The position numbers and the translations under genes are program-made. Shown here in pieces: positions 43,351 to 51,362 of a DNA stretch of 64,000 bases (its first letter is position 1; each line of letters starts with the position of its first letter). The stretch comes from Ferrimicrobium sp. (GTDB taxonomy: Bacteria > Actinomycetota > Acidimicrobiia > Acidimicrobiales > Acidimicrobiaceae), in contig NZ_DAHVNP010000029.1 of the NCBI RefSeq assembly GCF_027319265.1, positions 1-64,000 of the forward strand, written 5' to 3'. The notes beneath the pieces were generated by a model. The model saw only the letters and a program-made list of their open reading frames with translations, made no database searches and was not told where the DNA came from.

Positions 43351-44470
43351 GGTCGTTTTCGTCGACCATCAAACAGGCTGGATCGGAGGAAAGAGGATCT
43401 CCAAACGTGGCAAAGGCCCGCGACCGTGAGCCACCGCAGAGGTCGCGATAGTCACAACTACCACAGCTCCCATGGAACCGGGCTCCCCGTATGTCCCCTA
43501 ACAGCGGGTTATCGCGATAGATCGACACGAGCGACTGCTCACGCACCGAACCAAGGGTAACCGGGAGGAAGCCGGACGGATACACATCACCGTTGTGAGC
43601 GACAAAGATAATACCTTTACCGTCGCGAGTACTGGCCAAGGCGACACGGTTGGCGTGCACAGGAGCGCCGAGGAGGCGTCGCGCCTCTGTGATGAGTTCT
43701 CTATAGAGAGGACCGGTCGTTGCGTTCCCCTCTTGACGTTCGCGAACCACCCTCCGAAAGAAGGGGGCCTCAACGGTACGAACCACCAGTCCATAGCCGC
43801 TCATGTCATAGAGAAAGTTGGCGACATCCTCATTCTCCTGGGGAGACAACGAGAGCATCGAGACACCACGACCCACCTCGATCACAAAAAAGACTTCCCA
43901 GATCTTGATACCCTTCGAGACAAGAAACGCAACGATCTGCGGCAGCTCATGAACGGTATCCACCATGACGGTCGAGTTGATCTGTACCGTAAATCCCCAC
44001 CGAGTGAGACGGTCGATTGCCTCCGCCGTCTGCGCGAAGTGGCCATCGACCCCTCGAATCGAATCATGAACCGCACCAACCCCATCGAGCGAGATGGAGA
44101 CCGATCGGACACCCAACCCTCGCAACTCTTCGGCCCGTTCCTCTGAGAGCAGGTGGCTCACCGCAGGGGCGAGGGCAACACGCACGCCACGAGTCTTGGC
44201 AGCGACGATCAGTTCATCGAGATCTGTCCGCATCAAGACATCGCCACCGGTCATGATCAAGATAGGACTCGGCTGGCCAAAACTAGCGATCTGATCGATA
44301 AGGTCGATACCCTCCTCGGTGGTGAGCTGATCGGGCAGGCCACAAGAGATCGCATCCGCTCGACAGTGTCGACAAGCCAGCGGGCACGCCTTCGTGGTCT
44401 CCCAAAAGACCAGTTGTGGCGTCTGATCGTAACGAGCATCTCGTGCAGTTTTCATCGTGGATAGCACCAT
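43334..44470 (-). CDS. Radical SAM/SPASM enzyme, AhbD/NirJ-like
   Basis: The 378-residue protein has the radical SAM cluster motif C29-x3-C33-x2-C36 in KACPLACRHC, the glycine-rich MTGGDVL, and SISLDG. Its C-terminal SPASM part has cysteines in CGSCDYRDLCGGS and a final one near residue 365. The opening LVFWETTKACPLACRHCRADA resembles the group containing heme-modifying AhbD and NirJ and the TIGR04053 proteins. The substrate could be a tetrapyrrole or a peptide; no peptide precursor gene is seen next to it. GGAGG lies four bases before the ATG. Confidence 0.75.
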   Translation of the reverse strand: MVLSTMKTARDARYDQTPQLVFWETTKACPLACRHCRADAISCGLPDQLTTEEGIDLIDQIASFGQPSPILIMTGGDVLMRTDLDELIVAAKTRGVRVALAPAVSHLLSEERAEELRGLGVRSVSISLDGVGAVHDSIRGVDGHFAQTAEAIDRLTRWGFTVQINSTVMVDTVHELPQIVAFLVSKGIKIWEVFFVIEVGRGVSMLSLSPQENEDVANFLYDMSGYGLVVRTVEAPFFRRVVRERQEGNATTGPLYRELITEARRLLGAPVHANRVALASTRDGKGIIFVAHNGDVYPSGFLPVTLGSVREQSLVSIYRDNPLLGDIRGARFHGSCGSCDYRDLCGGSRSRAFATFGDPLSSDPACLMVDENDQRAVV

Positions 44471-44752
44471 CCACCTCCATCCCGTAGCGGTGATCTAGCG
44501 GATTGGATCACCCCAGTTGGTGATCGAACCCCATAGGTTATGGTAAACCTGGTCTCCAGCGCTTCAAGAGGATCAGTGCAGAAAATGGACCTTTGGCCCT
44601 ACGAGCTCTCATCCTTTGCCACAGGCCAGGCGGTGATGACGAAGCCGCTTGGACATGCCTTCGCCTATCCTCGATGGCCGAAAAGGGCCAGGAGGACCGA
44701 CCAGCCTACGGCCACACCTCGGTCGTTCGGTGATTGCTGTACGCGAGCGAAG

Positions 44753-44825
<73 letters not shown>

Positions 44826-44841
44826 TCGGGACCCAACTACT

Positions 44842-45999
44842 CTAGTCGGAGGTCGCGAATCTCCAGGTTGTACCCTCGGCACTATCCTCAAGGAGAATGC
44901 CACACGCCGCCACCCCGTCACGAATCTTGTCAGAGGCCGCGAAATCCTTGGCCGCGCGTGCGCTGGCCCGAAGCTCGATGACGAGTTGAAGGAGCGGATC
45001 GAGCAACGCTTTGCGATCAACGAACCCGTCCACCAGTGCGGCATCGAGTTCCCCAACCATCGACATCGCCTCCTCGGTCTGCCCCGCTGCGATCGTGGCC
45101 GCCAACTCAGTCATGGCTTGGTCGACACGATAGGCGCCCAGGGCCTCTCGAAAGCGCTGCTGTGCCGAGTTTGTCTCTTGCACCACTGTCCGCTGGGATA
45201 ACGGTGTATCTTGGCGGTGAGCGAGTCCGAGGGAGTCGACATCAAGCACCGAACCGGATGGATACTCCTGGACCTGGCCATCACGGCGAAGCGTTAAGAG
45301 TCCCTTTCCGAGCACCTCCACGCGGCCCGTCGCGTCGATCGTGACACAGGTATGCTCATCGATACCGATGACCGGTACTCCATCGGGCAACTCTGCTTCA
45401 AGCATCCGCAGGCGACGATCGCCGATATAACAAAAGCGCGTGTCGTGGGTCGCCCCTTCATGGTTATCAAAGTGGGGCACAACGGCTGCCTCGATCCCAA
45501 AGACGCTCAAAAGATCGAGTCCATCCTGCCAAAAGGGATCGCTCCCTGCCTTGTAGATCTCATAGACCGGGATGGAGTAACGCCCGGTGGTCACCGCCGC
45601 CGCACTAGCAAAACAGAGGGTCACATCGCGAGCTAACTGCTCCTGCAAAATCTTTGCCGCACCGACCTGGTGCAAGTTCCCGAGCGCATAGCTAGGGCTA
45701 CCAGGTCCAGCAAAGATGTAGTTCGCCGACTCTAACTCCCGGCGAAAACGCGTTACCTCCAACGCATCTGCATCCTTCGCACGTCGCAACGAAGCGACTC
45801 CAAGGTCCGTGAGAAGACTCTCAGCAAAGAAGCTCTGTGCCTTCTCGGTTAACTCATCGGCGTTCTCCTGGAACCCATAGGTGGTATCAATCAGGACCGC
45901 GCGTGCCGGCGTCTCGAGCGAGTCAAGAAGGGCGCGGTGAACCTTGACCATCGAAGGAGCGGTCTCTCCAGATCCCATCAGTGCAATGCGGGCTGACAA
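44842..45999 (-). CDS. S51-like domain fused to a CysS C-terminal-type tail
   Basis: The 385-residue protein has two parts. Residues ~1-265 resemble cyanophycinase-like S51 proteins (IALMGSGETAPSM, FAGPGSPSYAL, and CFASAAAVTTG at the nucleophile position). The C-terminal ~60 residues (RASARAAKDFAASDKIRDGV, then GILLEDSAEGTTWR) match the anticodon-side tail of cysteinyl-tRNA synthetase. No synthetase core is present. The first codon appears to be TTG. The gene lies 16 bases upstream of tRNA-Glu on the same strand, so the two may be one transcript. The function is unknown. Confidence 0.7.
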   Translation of the reverse strand: MSARIALMGSGETAPSMVKVHRALLDSLETPARAVLIDTTYGFQENADELTEKAQSFFAESLLTDLGVASLRRAKDADALEVTRFRRELESANYIFAGPGSPSYALGNLHQVGAAKILQEQLARDVTLCFASAAAVTTGRYSIPVYEIYKAGSDPFWQDGLDLLSVFGIEAAVVPHFDNHEGATHDTRFCYIGDRRLRMLEAELPDGVPVIGIDEHTCVTIDATGRVEVLGKGLLTLRRDGQVQEYPSGSVLDVDSLGLAHRQDTPLSQRTVVQETNSAQQRFREALGAYRVDQAMTELAATIAAGQTEEAMSMVGELDAALVDGFVDRKALLDPLLQLVIELRASARAAKDFAASDKIRDGVAACGILLEDSAEGTTWRFATSD

Positions 46000-46213
46000 T
46001 GTTTCCTACTCTTTCTTTACGGTGGCTTTGCCTCTACCCTAACGAATTTGAGCCCTGCCTCATTCCGTCATGGGCACCACGCCCTGGGATCCGCGCTCTG
46101 ATTCCGATGTTGTCAGAGCCAACGACTAGGTGTAATGATCGACGTCGGTTACGTCTTCGCCCTTGGTGGCCTCTCGAAGCACACAACTTCCAAGGATACA
46201 AAAGGGAAGAGGA

Positions 46214-46996
46214 ATGCCGATCACCGTCACACTACTCGAAGATGCGCTACGCGCACTGGCCATCGAAGGCGAATGGGAAAGATACCTCAAGATACAGGCA
46301 CGCTTTCGTACCTACAGTGCTCGTAATGCACTCCTCATTGCACGACAGTGCCCCGGTGCCACGCACGTCGCCGGTTACCGCACCTGGCAATCTCTCGGCC
46401 GCCAGGTGATGAAGGGTTCTCGAGCCATCAAGATCGTCGCACCCATCAAACACGAGGATGGCAACGTGGGTTTTCGCACCGTCTCAGTCTTTGACCTCAG
46501 CCAGACAGCGGGAGCCGCCTTGCCCGCAACCCCTCAGCTCCTCGTCGGTGAGGACCAGGCTGGGATCTTCGACGCCCTGGTGGCTGTGGCCAAGAGTCAG
46601 GGTTTCGTAGCGTCACGAGGGGACCTACCTGATGGCATCAATGGGCTCTGCTCCCATCTCGCCCGAACGATTACGATCTCAGCGACCCTCCCGGCGCGCC
46701 ACCAGGCCAAAACGCTCGCTCATGAACTCGGGCATGCTCTCTTACACGGAGAAGTGGGGGTAACCCGGGCAATCGCAGAATTCGAGGCCGAATCCGTCGC
46801 CTATCTAGTCTGTCATGCCTTTGGCATCGAGAGTGCGAGTTATACCTTTGGCTACATCATGCAGTGGGCTGGTGGACCCACCCAAGCACTCGAGGCAATC
46901 CTCACCTCAGGTGAGCGCATCCGCACCGCCGCCGAGGTCATCGTCGACGCAGCCCAGCATCACCTCGATCGCTCGATCTCACAACAGGTCGCCTAG
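46214..46996 (+). CDS. ArdC-like protein with zinc metallopeptidase domain
   Basis: The protein (about 260 residues) has an N-terminal ssDNA-binding domain like ArdC (FRTYSARNALLIARQCPGATHVAGYRTW, then GRQVMKGSRAIKI) and a C-terminal metallopeptidase domain with AHELGHALLH and a downstream Glu in EAESVAYLV. ArdC proteins protect incoming mobile DNA from restriction. They are usually carried by plasmids or conjugative elements. The ATG at 46214 has AAGAGG upstream. No relaxase or integrase is near, so it may be a relic of an element or a domesticated gene. Confidence 0.8.
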   Translation: MPITVTLLEDALRALAIEGEWERYLKIQARFRTYSARNALLIARQCPGATHVAGYRTWQSLGRQVMKGSRAIKIVAPIKHEDGNVGFRTVSVFDLSQTAGAALPATPQLLVGEDQAGIFDALVAVAKSQGFVASRGDLPDGINGLCSHLARTITISATLPARHQAKTLAHELGHALLHGEVGVTRAIAEFEAESVAYLVCHAFGIESASYTFGYIMQWAGGPTQALEAILTSGERIRTAAEVIVDAAQHHLDRSISQQVA

Positions 46997-47057
46997 CCGA
47001 CTCGACTCTGCGATGATCACCCTTTGCACTACTCCCATAGATACCGATGGACGGTTA

Positions 47058-48236
47058 CTATCGCCTTCCCATATCCTTACGCCAGAGTGAACGAGCAAGG
47101 ATTTTCGAGTCATCCACTCGGAAGGCATACTTGCCAGCCACTTCGCGCACCTCTGCCATCAGCCCATCCGAGAGTGTCGTCGGATTCAGACCCAGTTCAA
47201 GGAAGGTATGGTTATCCACACGAAGGGTATTCTCGTCAGCCTCAAGCCTCGGATTCGCAAGGTACTCGATCTCAACCCCGGTGCGCTCAGCCACCAAGGC
47301 CGCGAGATCGCGAACCCGGTGGGTCTCGGTGACTTGGTTGAGAATACGGGGTCGCTCGCCCGCCTCCGGCGGATTGTCGATCGCCAACTCGATGCAGCGA
47401 ACGGTGTCGGTGATGTGAATAAAGGCCCGTGTCTGACCACCGGTACCGTGCACAGTCAGCGGATGCCCGATCGCCGCTTGCATCAAGAAGCGATTCAAGA
47501 CCGTTCCGTAGTCACCGTCGTAGTCAAAGCGATTGATCAGGCGCTCATCCACAGTCGTCTGTGGTGTCTGCGTCCCCCACACGATCCCTTGGTGTAAATC
47601 CGTGACACGAAGACGATCATTCTTCGCGTAGAAGGCAAACATCAGCTGATCGAGGGTCTTGGTCATGTGATACACCGACCCGGGGCTCGCGGGATGGAGG
47701 ATATCACGCTTGACGACTCCACTCGGCGTCTCAAGCATCACCTCAAGGTAGCCCTCCGGGATGAGAGAATCATCTGACCAACCGTACCCATAGACCCCCA
47801 TGGTGCCGAGATGGACGAGATGCACGGGCAGCTCAGTATCGGCGATCGCCGCTAAGAGGTTATGGGTCGCGCGAATATTGTTGTCAACGGTGTAACGCTT
47901 GGCGTCGATCGAGCGCATCGAGTAGGGCGCGGAGCGCTGCTCAGCGAAGTGGACGACCGCATCCGGTCGCTCCTCGAGAAGGAAGGCACGCAGACGATCA
48001 AACTCCGTGGCGAGGTCCATAAAATGGGTGCGAATAACCTTGCCGGAGATCTCTTCCCATGCACTGGTTCGCACGCTCAACGGAGAGATCGGGGTGAGTG
48101 ACTCGGTCTCCATCTCGACATCGATCTTGCGACGGGAGAGGTTGTCGACGATAATCACCTCGTGATCACGAGAAGAGAGGTGAAGTGCAGTCGGCCAACC
48201 GCAGAAGCCATCGCCACCAAATACCACTATTTTCAT
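47058..48236 (-). CDS. sqdB: UDP-sulfoquinovose synthase
   Basis: The 392-residue protein is an extended short-chain dehydrogenase with the SQD1/SqdB hallmarks: GGDGFCGWPTALHLS for NAD, VDNLSRRKID, the RSAPYSM loop, Y-x-x-x-K in VYHMTKTLDQ, and GTGGQTRAFIHI. The enzyme adds sulfite to UDP-glucose to make UDP-sulfoquinovose, the precursor of sulfolipid and of sulfoquinovose in archaeal glycoproteins (Agl3). No sulfolipid synthase gene (sqdX/sqdD) follows, so the acceptor is unknown. GGAAGTGAG stands before the start. Confidence 0.9.
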   Translation of the reverse strand: MKIVVFGGDGFCGWPTALHLSSRDHEVIIVDNLSRRKIDVEMETESLTPISPLSVRTSAWEEISGKVIRTHFMDLATEFDRLRAFLLEERPDAVVHFAEQRSAPYSMRSIDAKRYTVDNNIRATHNLLAAIADTELPVHLVHLGTMGVYGYGWSDDSLIPEGYLEVMLETPSGVVKRDILHPASPGSVYHMTKTLDQLMFAFYAKNDRLRVTDLHQGIVWGTQTPQTTVDERLINRFDYDGDYGTVLNRFLMQAAIGHPLTVHGTGGQTRAFIHITDTVRCIELAIDNPPEAGERPRILNQVTETHRVRDLAALVAERTGVEIEYLANPRLEADENTLRVDNHTFLELGLNPTTLSDGLMAEVREVAGKYAFRVDDSKILARSLWRKDMGRR

Positions 48237-48913
48237 GTCTGCTCACTTCCATTACTCGATGGGCATTACCAGCCCCAAAGCAGTTCGGTCTTTCGTGCCT
48301 TCAAGTACGAAAGCTCGATTCGGCAATGCGCCACCGTCTCCTAGCAAGGATAGTGTCCATCTTGACTCGATAACCCGCAAACATAGGTTTCTTGTCGCCT
48401 TAGATCGCCATCGGACGAATACTATCACTTGTCATCGAGCGTTGAGTCGATGAACATGTTAGGAGTTTGTGGTTGCACAGACGGCAGACGCCGAGGACCG
48501 GGTCGTCAACTGCAGCCTGGACACCAATGGGGCAGAAGAGCGATCGGGTCCCATCCGACTCTGCTGCTACCAACAGCGTCAATCAAGGCGAAAACTTTTT
48601 GAGCAATACTCGCTAAGTGAGCAAATCGGCTCGCCCCATACACCTAAGGTCAGATTTGGCAAACAGTGCCAGTAACGTGTTCCAATGGAAGAGTTGTAGC
48701 TCGCACCTCGCATACGAATCGCCTCGCCTAACCAATACCATAGTGAACCAGTCAGCACAGATGGGTTCCGGCAGGCATCAATCGACACCCGTTACGGTCC
48801 ATCTCCTGGGACAGCCACTTCCCTATCCATCTTGGGCGCTAGAATACGTAGTGGGGAACCAGGTATTAGTGTCATCACACGAGCCAGTGTCTACCATGGC
48901 GTGAAGGGAAGCG
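48237..48913. other. Intergenic region without a recognisable gene
   Basis: The 677 bases between the diverging sqdB and AbiEii-like genes contain only short overlapping frames (60-95 codons) without recognisable motifs. The stretch has no obvious repeats or hairpins; it may hold decayed sequence next to the broken AbiEii-like gene. Confidence 0.45.
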
Positions 48914-49615
48914 ATGCGGCCGTGCACCATAGATGAGTCGGTTTTGCCAGAGGGTGTTGCTGATGTCGCCTCTACTCTGTCTCGGTGGTCTCCTTCGGAA
49001 GCGTTTTATCTCTCGGAAGGCACTGCGCTCGCCCTGCAACTAGGCCACCGGCAGTCGAGAGACTTAGACTTCTTCACCAGGGCTCCACTTCAGCGACTTC
49101 CCCAGCTGGCAGATCTCGAACGTAGTATAAGGACAAATTATTCGTTCGAATAGATCCTTCGAACCCCTGAACAGCAAGAGTTCCGAGTTGACGGAATAGC
49201 CACCACCTTGTTGGCTTATCCGTTCCAGCATCGCGATGGTTTCTGTAGTTGGCGTGGATTGTGGGTTGCAGACCCACGTGATATCGCCATTCAAAAAGCC
49301 TATACCACCGGGCGTCGGGCCGTAGCTCGGGACTATGTCGACCTACACGCGCTACTCTGCATGGCGCAGACTATATCGCTTGGCGACCTCTTACAGGCTG
49401 CACAGATTGTCTACGGCGGAAGCTTTTCTTCGCGACTATTTCTACGACAACTGACTGACGAGAGTGATCTTATCGACGTTGATGACGCGATCCCTCTGCT
49501 GATCTCACCGTACCCTTTCAGGGCCATCATGGACGACTTGCAATCGCTCATTCGCGACTGGTTAAACGCCGAACTTGGCGAAACCGCCCCATCGAATTCG
49601 GACGATACGCAATGA
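48914..49615 (+). pseudogene. AbiEii-type nucleotidyltransferase with in-frame TAG
   Basis: The reading frame of 233 codons is intact except for one TAG at 49151-49153 (codon 80). Before it lies the nucleotidyltransferase core: SEGTALALQLGHRQSRDLDFF resembles the G-T-A-L-x(n)-H-R-x-S-x-D-L-D-F site of AbiEii/AbiGii toxins. After it the frame continues with the second half of the family (VDGIATTLLAYPF, then DPRDIAIQKAYTTGRRAVARDYVDLHAL). Such toxins modify tRNA or other targets in abortive infection. Without readthrough the product would lack the second half. GGGAAG precedes the ATG. Confidence 0.75.
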
Positions 49616-50022
49616 GACTTCCCAAAGCACTCGGTTACCCTTTTTATCGCTATCGAACCGACAATATCGATACCAAGAGACACTTCAACCTCATCGTGAT
49701 GACGGTCCTCAACGATGGGTCGCTCGATGATTGGCGATGGTTGTTTGCCTGCTACGGCTGGCAACAGATTCGAGACTGGGTTGCCGACTCCCAAAACTCC
49801 CGCTCTCTCAGTCCCGAGATGGAGACGTTCTGGACTCGCATGCTACTTGCTACACCACGCAAGCGAGATCGCTGGGCAGGCGGAAACGGCGTGCGCGTCC
49901 CCAATCCGCAGGTAGCTACCTGGTTGGAGGAGGCTGAGAATGCCCTCACAGCGTGTGCCGACAACAACGCCGAGTCGATCATCTCAATGCCCACATCGAA
50001 TGCCAAGGTTAATGACCTCTGA
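49612..50022 (+). CDS. Small protein coupled to the AbiEii-like gene, possible antitoxin
   Basis: The 136-residue protein overlaps the end of the AbiEii-like gene by four bases (ATGA). Its middle part (YGWQQIRDWVADSQNSRSLSPEMETFWTRML) and size resemble DUF6922-like proteins often paired with AbiEii nucleotidyltransferases. It may be the antitoxin. This call is inferred mainly from position. Confidence 0.55.
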   Translation: MRLPKALGYPFYRYRTDNIDTKRHFNLIVMTVLNDGSLDDWRWLFACYGWQQIRDWVADSQNSRSLSPEMETFWTRMLLATPRKRDRWAGGNGVRVPNPQVATWLEEAENALTACADNNAESIISMPTSNAKVNDL

Positions 50023-50109
50023 CCTCATGCTGCATCCAATACGGTGAGCCGAACTCAATTGTCTAGAGAACCGTTGCGCCGATCCACAGATGCAACTGGG
50101 TATCATACT

Positions 50110-50138
50110 TCGACAAATCTCGTGTTCTGCGTTAGGCT
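50110..50138 (+). promoter_or_regulatory. Promoter of the lipoprotein gene
   Basis: TCGACA (50110-50115) and TAGGCT (50133-50138) are separated by 17 bases, and TAGGCT stands nine bases before the ATG. This is the only site of the TAGGCT group here with a good -35 element, and it indicates a leaderless mRNA. Confidence 0.6.
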
Positions 50139-50147
50139 AGCCAAGCA

Positions 50148-50558
50148 ATGAGACGAATTCTCCTTGTGGTAGCCGCGTCCCTCTTGCTGAGCGCCTGTGG
50201 CTCAGTCAGCGTCGCCAGCCACGAGCTCCCAGCGAACCACGGCTGGGTTCTCTCCTGCTCGAAGCAGAGACTCAGCGAGCCTTCCTTCTTCATCCTTGAC
50301 TGCGCAACCTCGTCTCTTCTCATGGCCGACACCACTTGGACGAGTTGGGGCGCTCGCACCGCCACAGGAGTTGGCAGACTTGGTGTCGTGCCCTGTACTC
50401 CAGTCTGCAAAGTGGCTTCGATGGACTTCTATCCGCACACCGACGTCACCCTTTCGGACCCCATCACCGTCGACGGTGACGCAAGAATCTTCCACCATGT
50501 CACCCTCAGCTATACATTCGAAGGTAAGCACTACACCTTAAGCCGATCGCTTTCTTAG
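50148..50558 (+). CDS. Putative lipoprotein
   Basis: The 136-residue protein has a lipoprotein signal peptide: MRRILLVVAASLLLSAC with the lipobox L-L-S-A-C at residue 17. The mature part is a small domain with several cysteines (positions in WVLSCSKQ, LDCATS, VPCTPVC), which may form disulfides outside the cell. No family is recognised. The gene ends just before three tandem palindromes. Confidence 0.65.
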   Translation: MRRILLVVAASLLLSACGSVSVASHELPANHGWVLSCSKQRLSEPSFFILDCATSSLLMADTTWTSWGARTATGVGRLGVVPCTPVCKVASMDFYPHTDVTLSDPITVDGDARIFHHVTLSYTFEGKHYTLSRSLS

Positions 50559-50565
50559 GGCTCTT

Positions 50566-50635
50566 CGTTGGTCGTTACGACCAGTATCAACGTTGGTCGT
50601 TACGACCAGTAGCAACGTTGGTCGTTACGACCAGT
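50566..50635. repeat. Three tandem 25-bp units, each with a 15-bp palindrome
   Basis: Units start at 50566, 50591 and 50616. Each contains TGGTCGTTACGACCA, a perfect palindrome with arms of seven around a central T (50569-50583, 50594-50608, 50619-50633). The third copy contains the stop codon of the minus-strand kinase gene. No T-run follows, so plain terminators are not the only reading. Confidence 0.9.
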
Positions 50636-51179
50636 CAACTGAGCCGTCGACCACGATGTCTGCACGCACATCGGGGCGTTCCGCATCAAAATAGCGGTCC
50701 TCGTCACGCATCCATTGCACCCAGTAATCACGCGCATCTTCCCCATCGCGAGCAAGACCGCGCCTCAGCCGCTCCGCACGAGGAGTCTCCACCCAAATCG
50801 TCACGGCAAGAGCATCGCGAAACTGATGGCGTGAAGACGCTACCCCTTCAAGAATCACGTACTCAGCAGGAGGGACCGTTATCCACTCAGCGAGCTCCCG
50901 TGCCAACCAGTCGTATCGCTGGTAGCACGCCGGCATGTCCAGCATCAGAGGTTCTAGTACCTGTTCCCGTAGACGCTGCCACCAATCGAGGCTGTTTTCC
51001 CACGAGGCGAAATCATCCGTGTGAATCACTGCACAGTCATCAAGGACCGCCGAGATAACGGCCGCCAATGTCGTCTTACCTGCTCCACCGAGACCATCGA
51101 TGGCAATAATACGGGTCTCGAACGTGGCCGGTGAGTTGGAATGCTCAATCAATTCGATCAGCCGCTCTAACTGTGACAT
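50625..51179 (-). CDS. Uridine kinase-like P-loop protein
   Basis: The 184-residue protein has Walker A AIDGLGGAGKTTLA near residue 28, a DDFASWENSLDWW segment that fits the substrate loop of uridine kinase-like proteins, and ILEGVASSRHQF with the downstream Arg-rich lid. Such proteins phosphorylate nucleosides or related small molecules; the substrate here is not certain. GAGGTAGG precedes the ATG. The stop lies inside the third tandem palindrome. Confidence 0.72.
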   Translation of the reverse strand: MSQLERLIELIEHSNSPATFETRIIAIDGLGGAGKTTLAAVISAVLDDCAVIHTDDFASWENSLDWWQRLREQVLEPLMLDMPACYQRYDWLARELAEWITVPPAEYVILEGVASSRHQFRDALAVTIWVETPRAERLRRGLARDGEDARDYWVQWMRDEDRYFDAERPDVRADIVVDGSVDWS

Positions 51180-51362
51180 CCTACCTCTTCCATCCTTGCA
51201 TCAGCTTGCCTGCGCATCCAAGTGTAACTCGCTAGCTTCGGCACAGAAGGTCCCGTCGGTCCAAGAAGCATGCGATAGTCGCGTGGGACGACCTCTCAAC
51301 ACGACGGTCAATCTGAGAGCTCCGAGCGACAAGGAGAGAATGTCAGCCGAACAGATGCGAAC

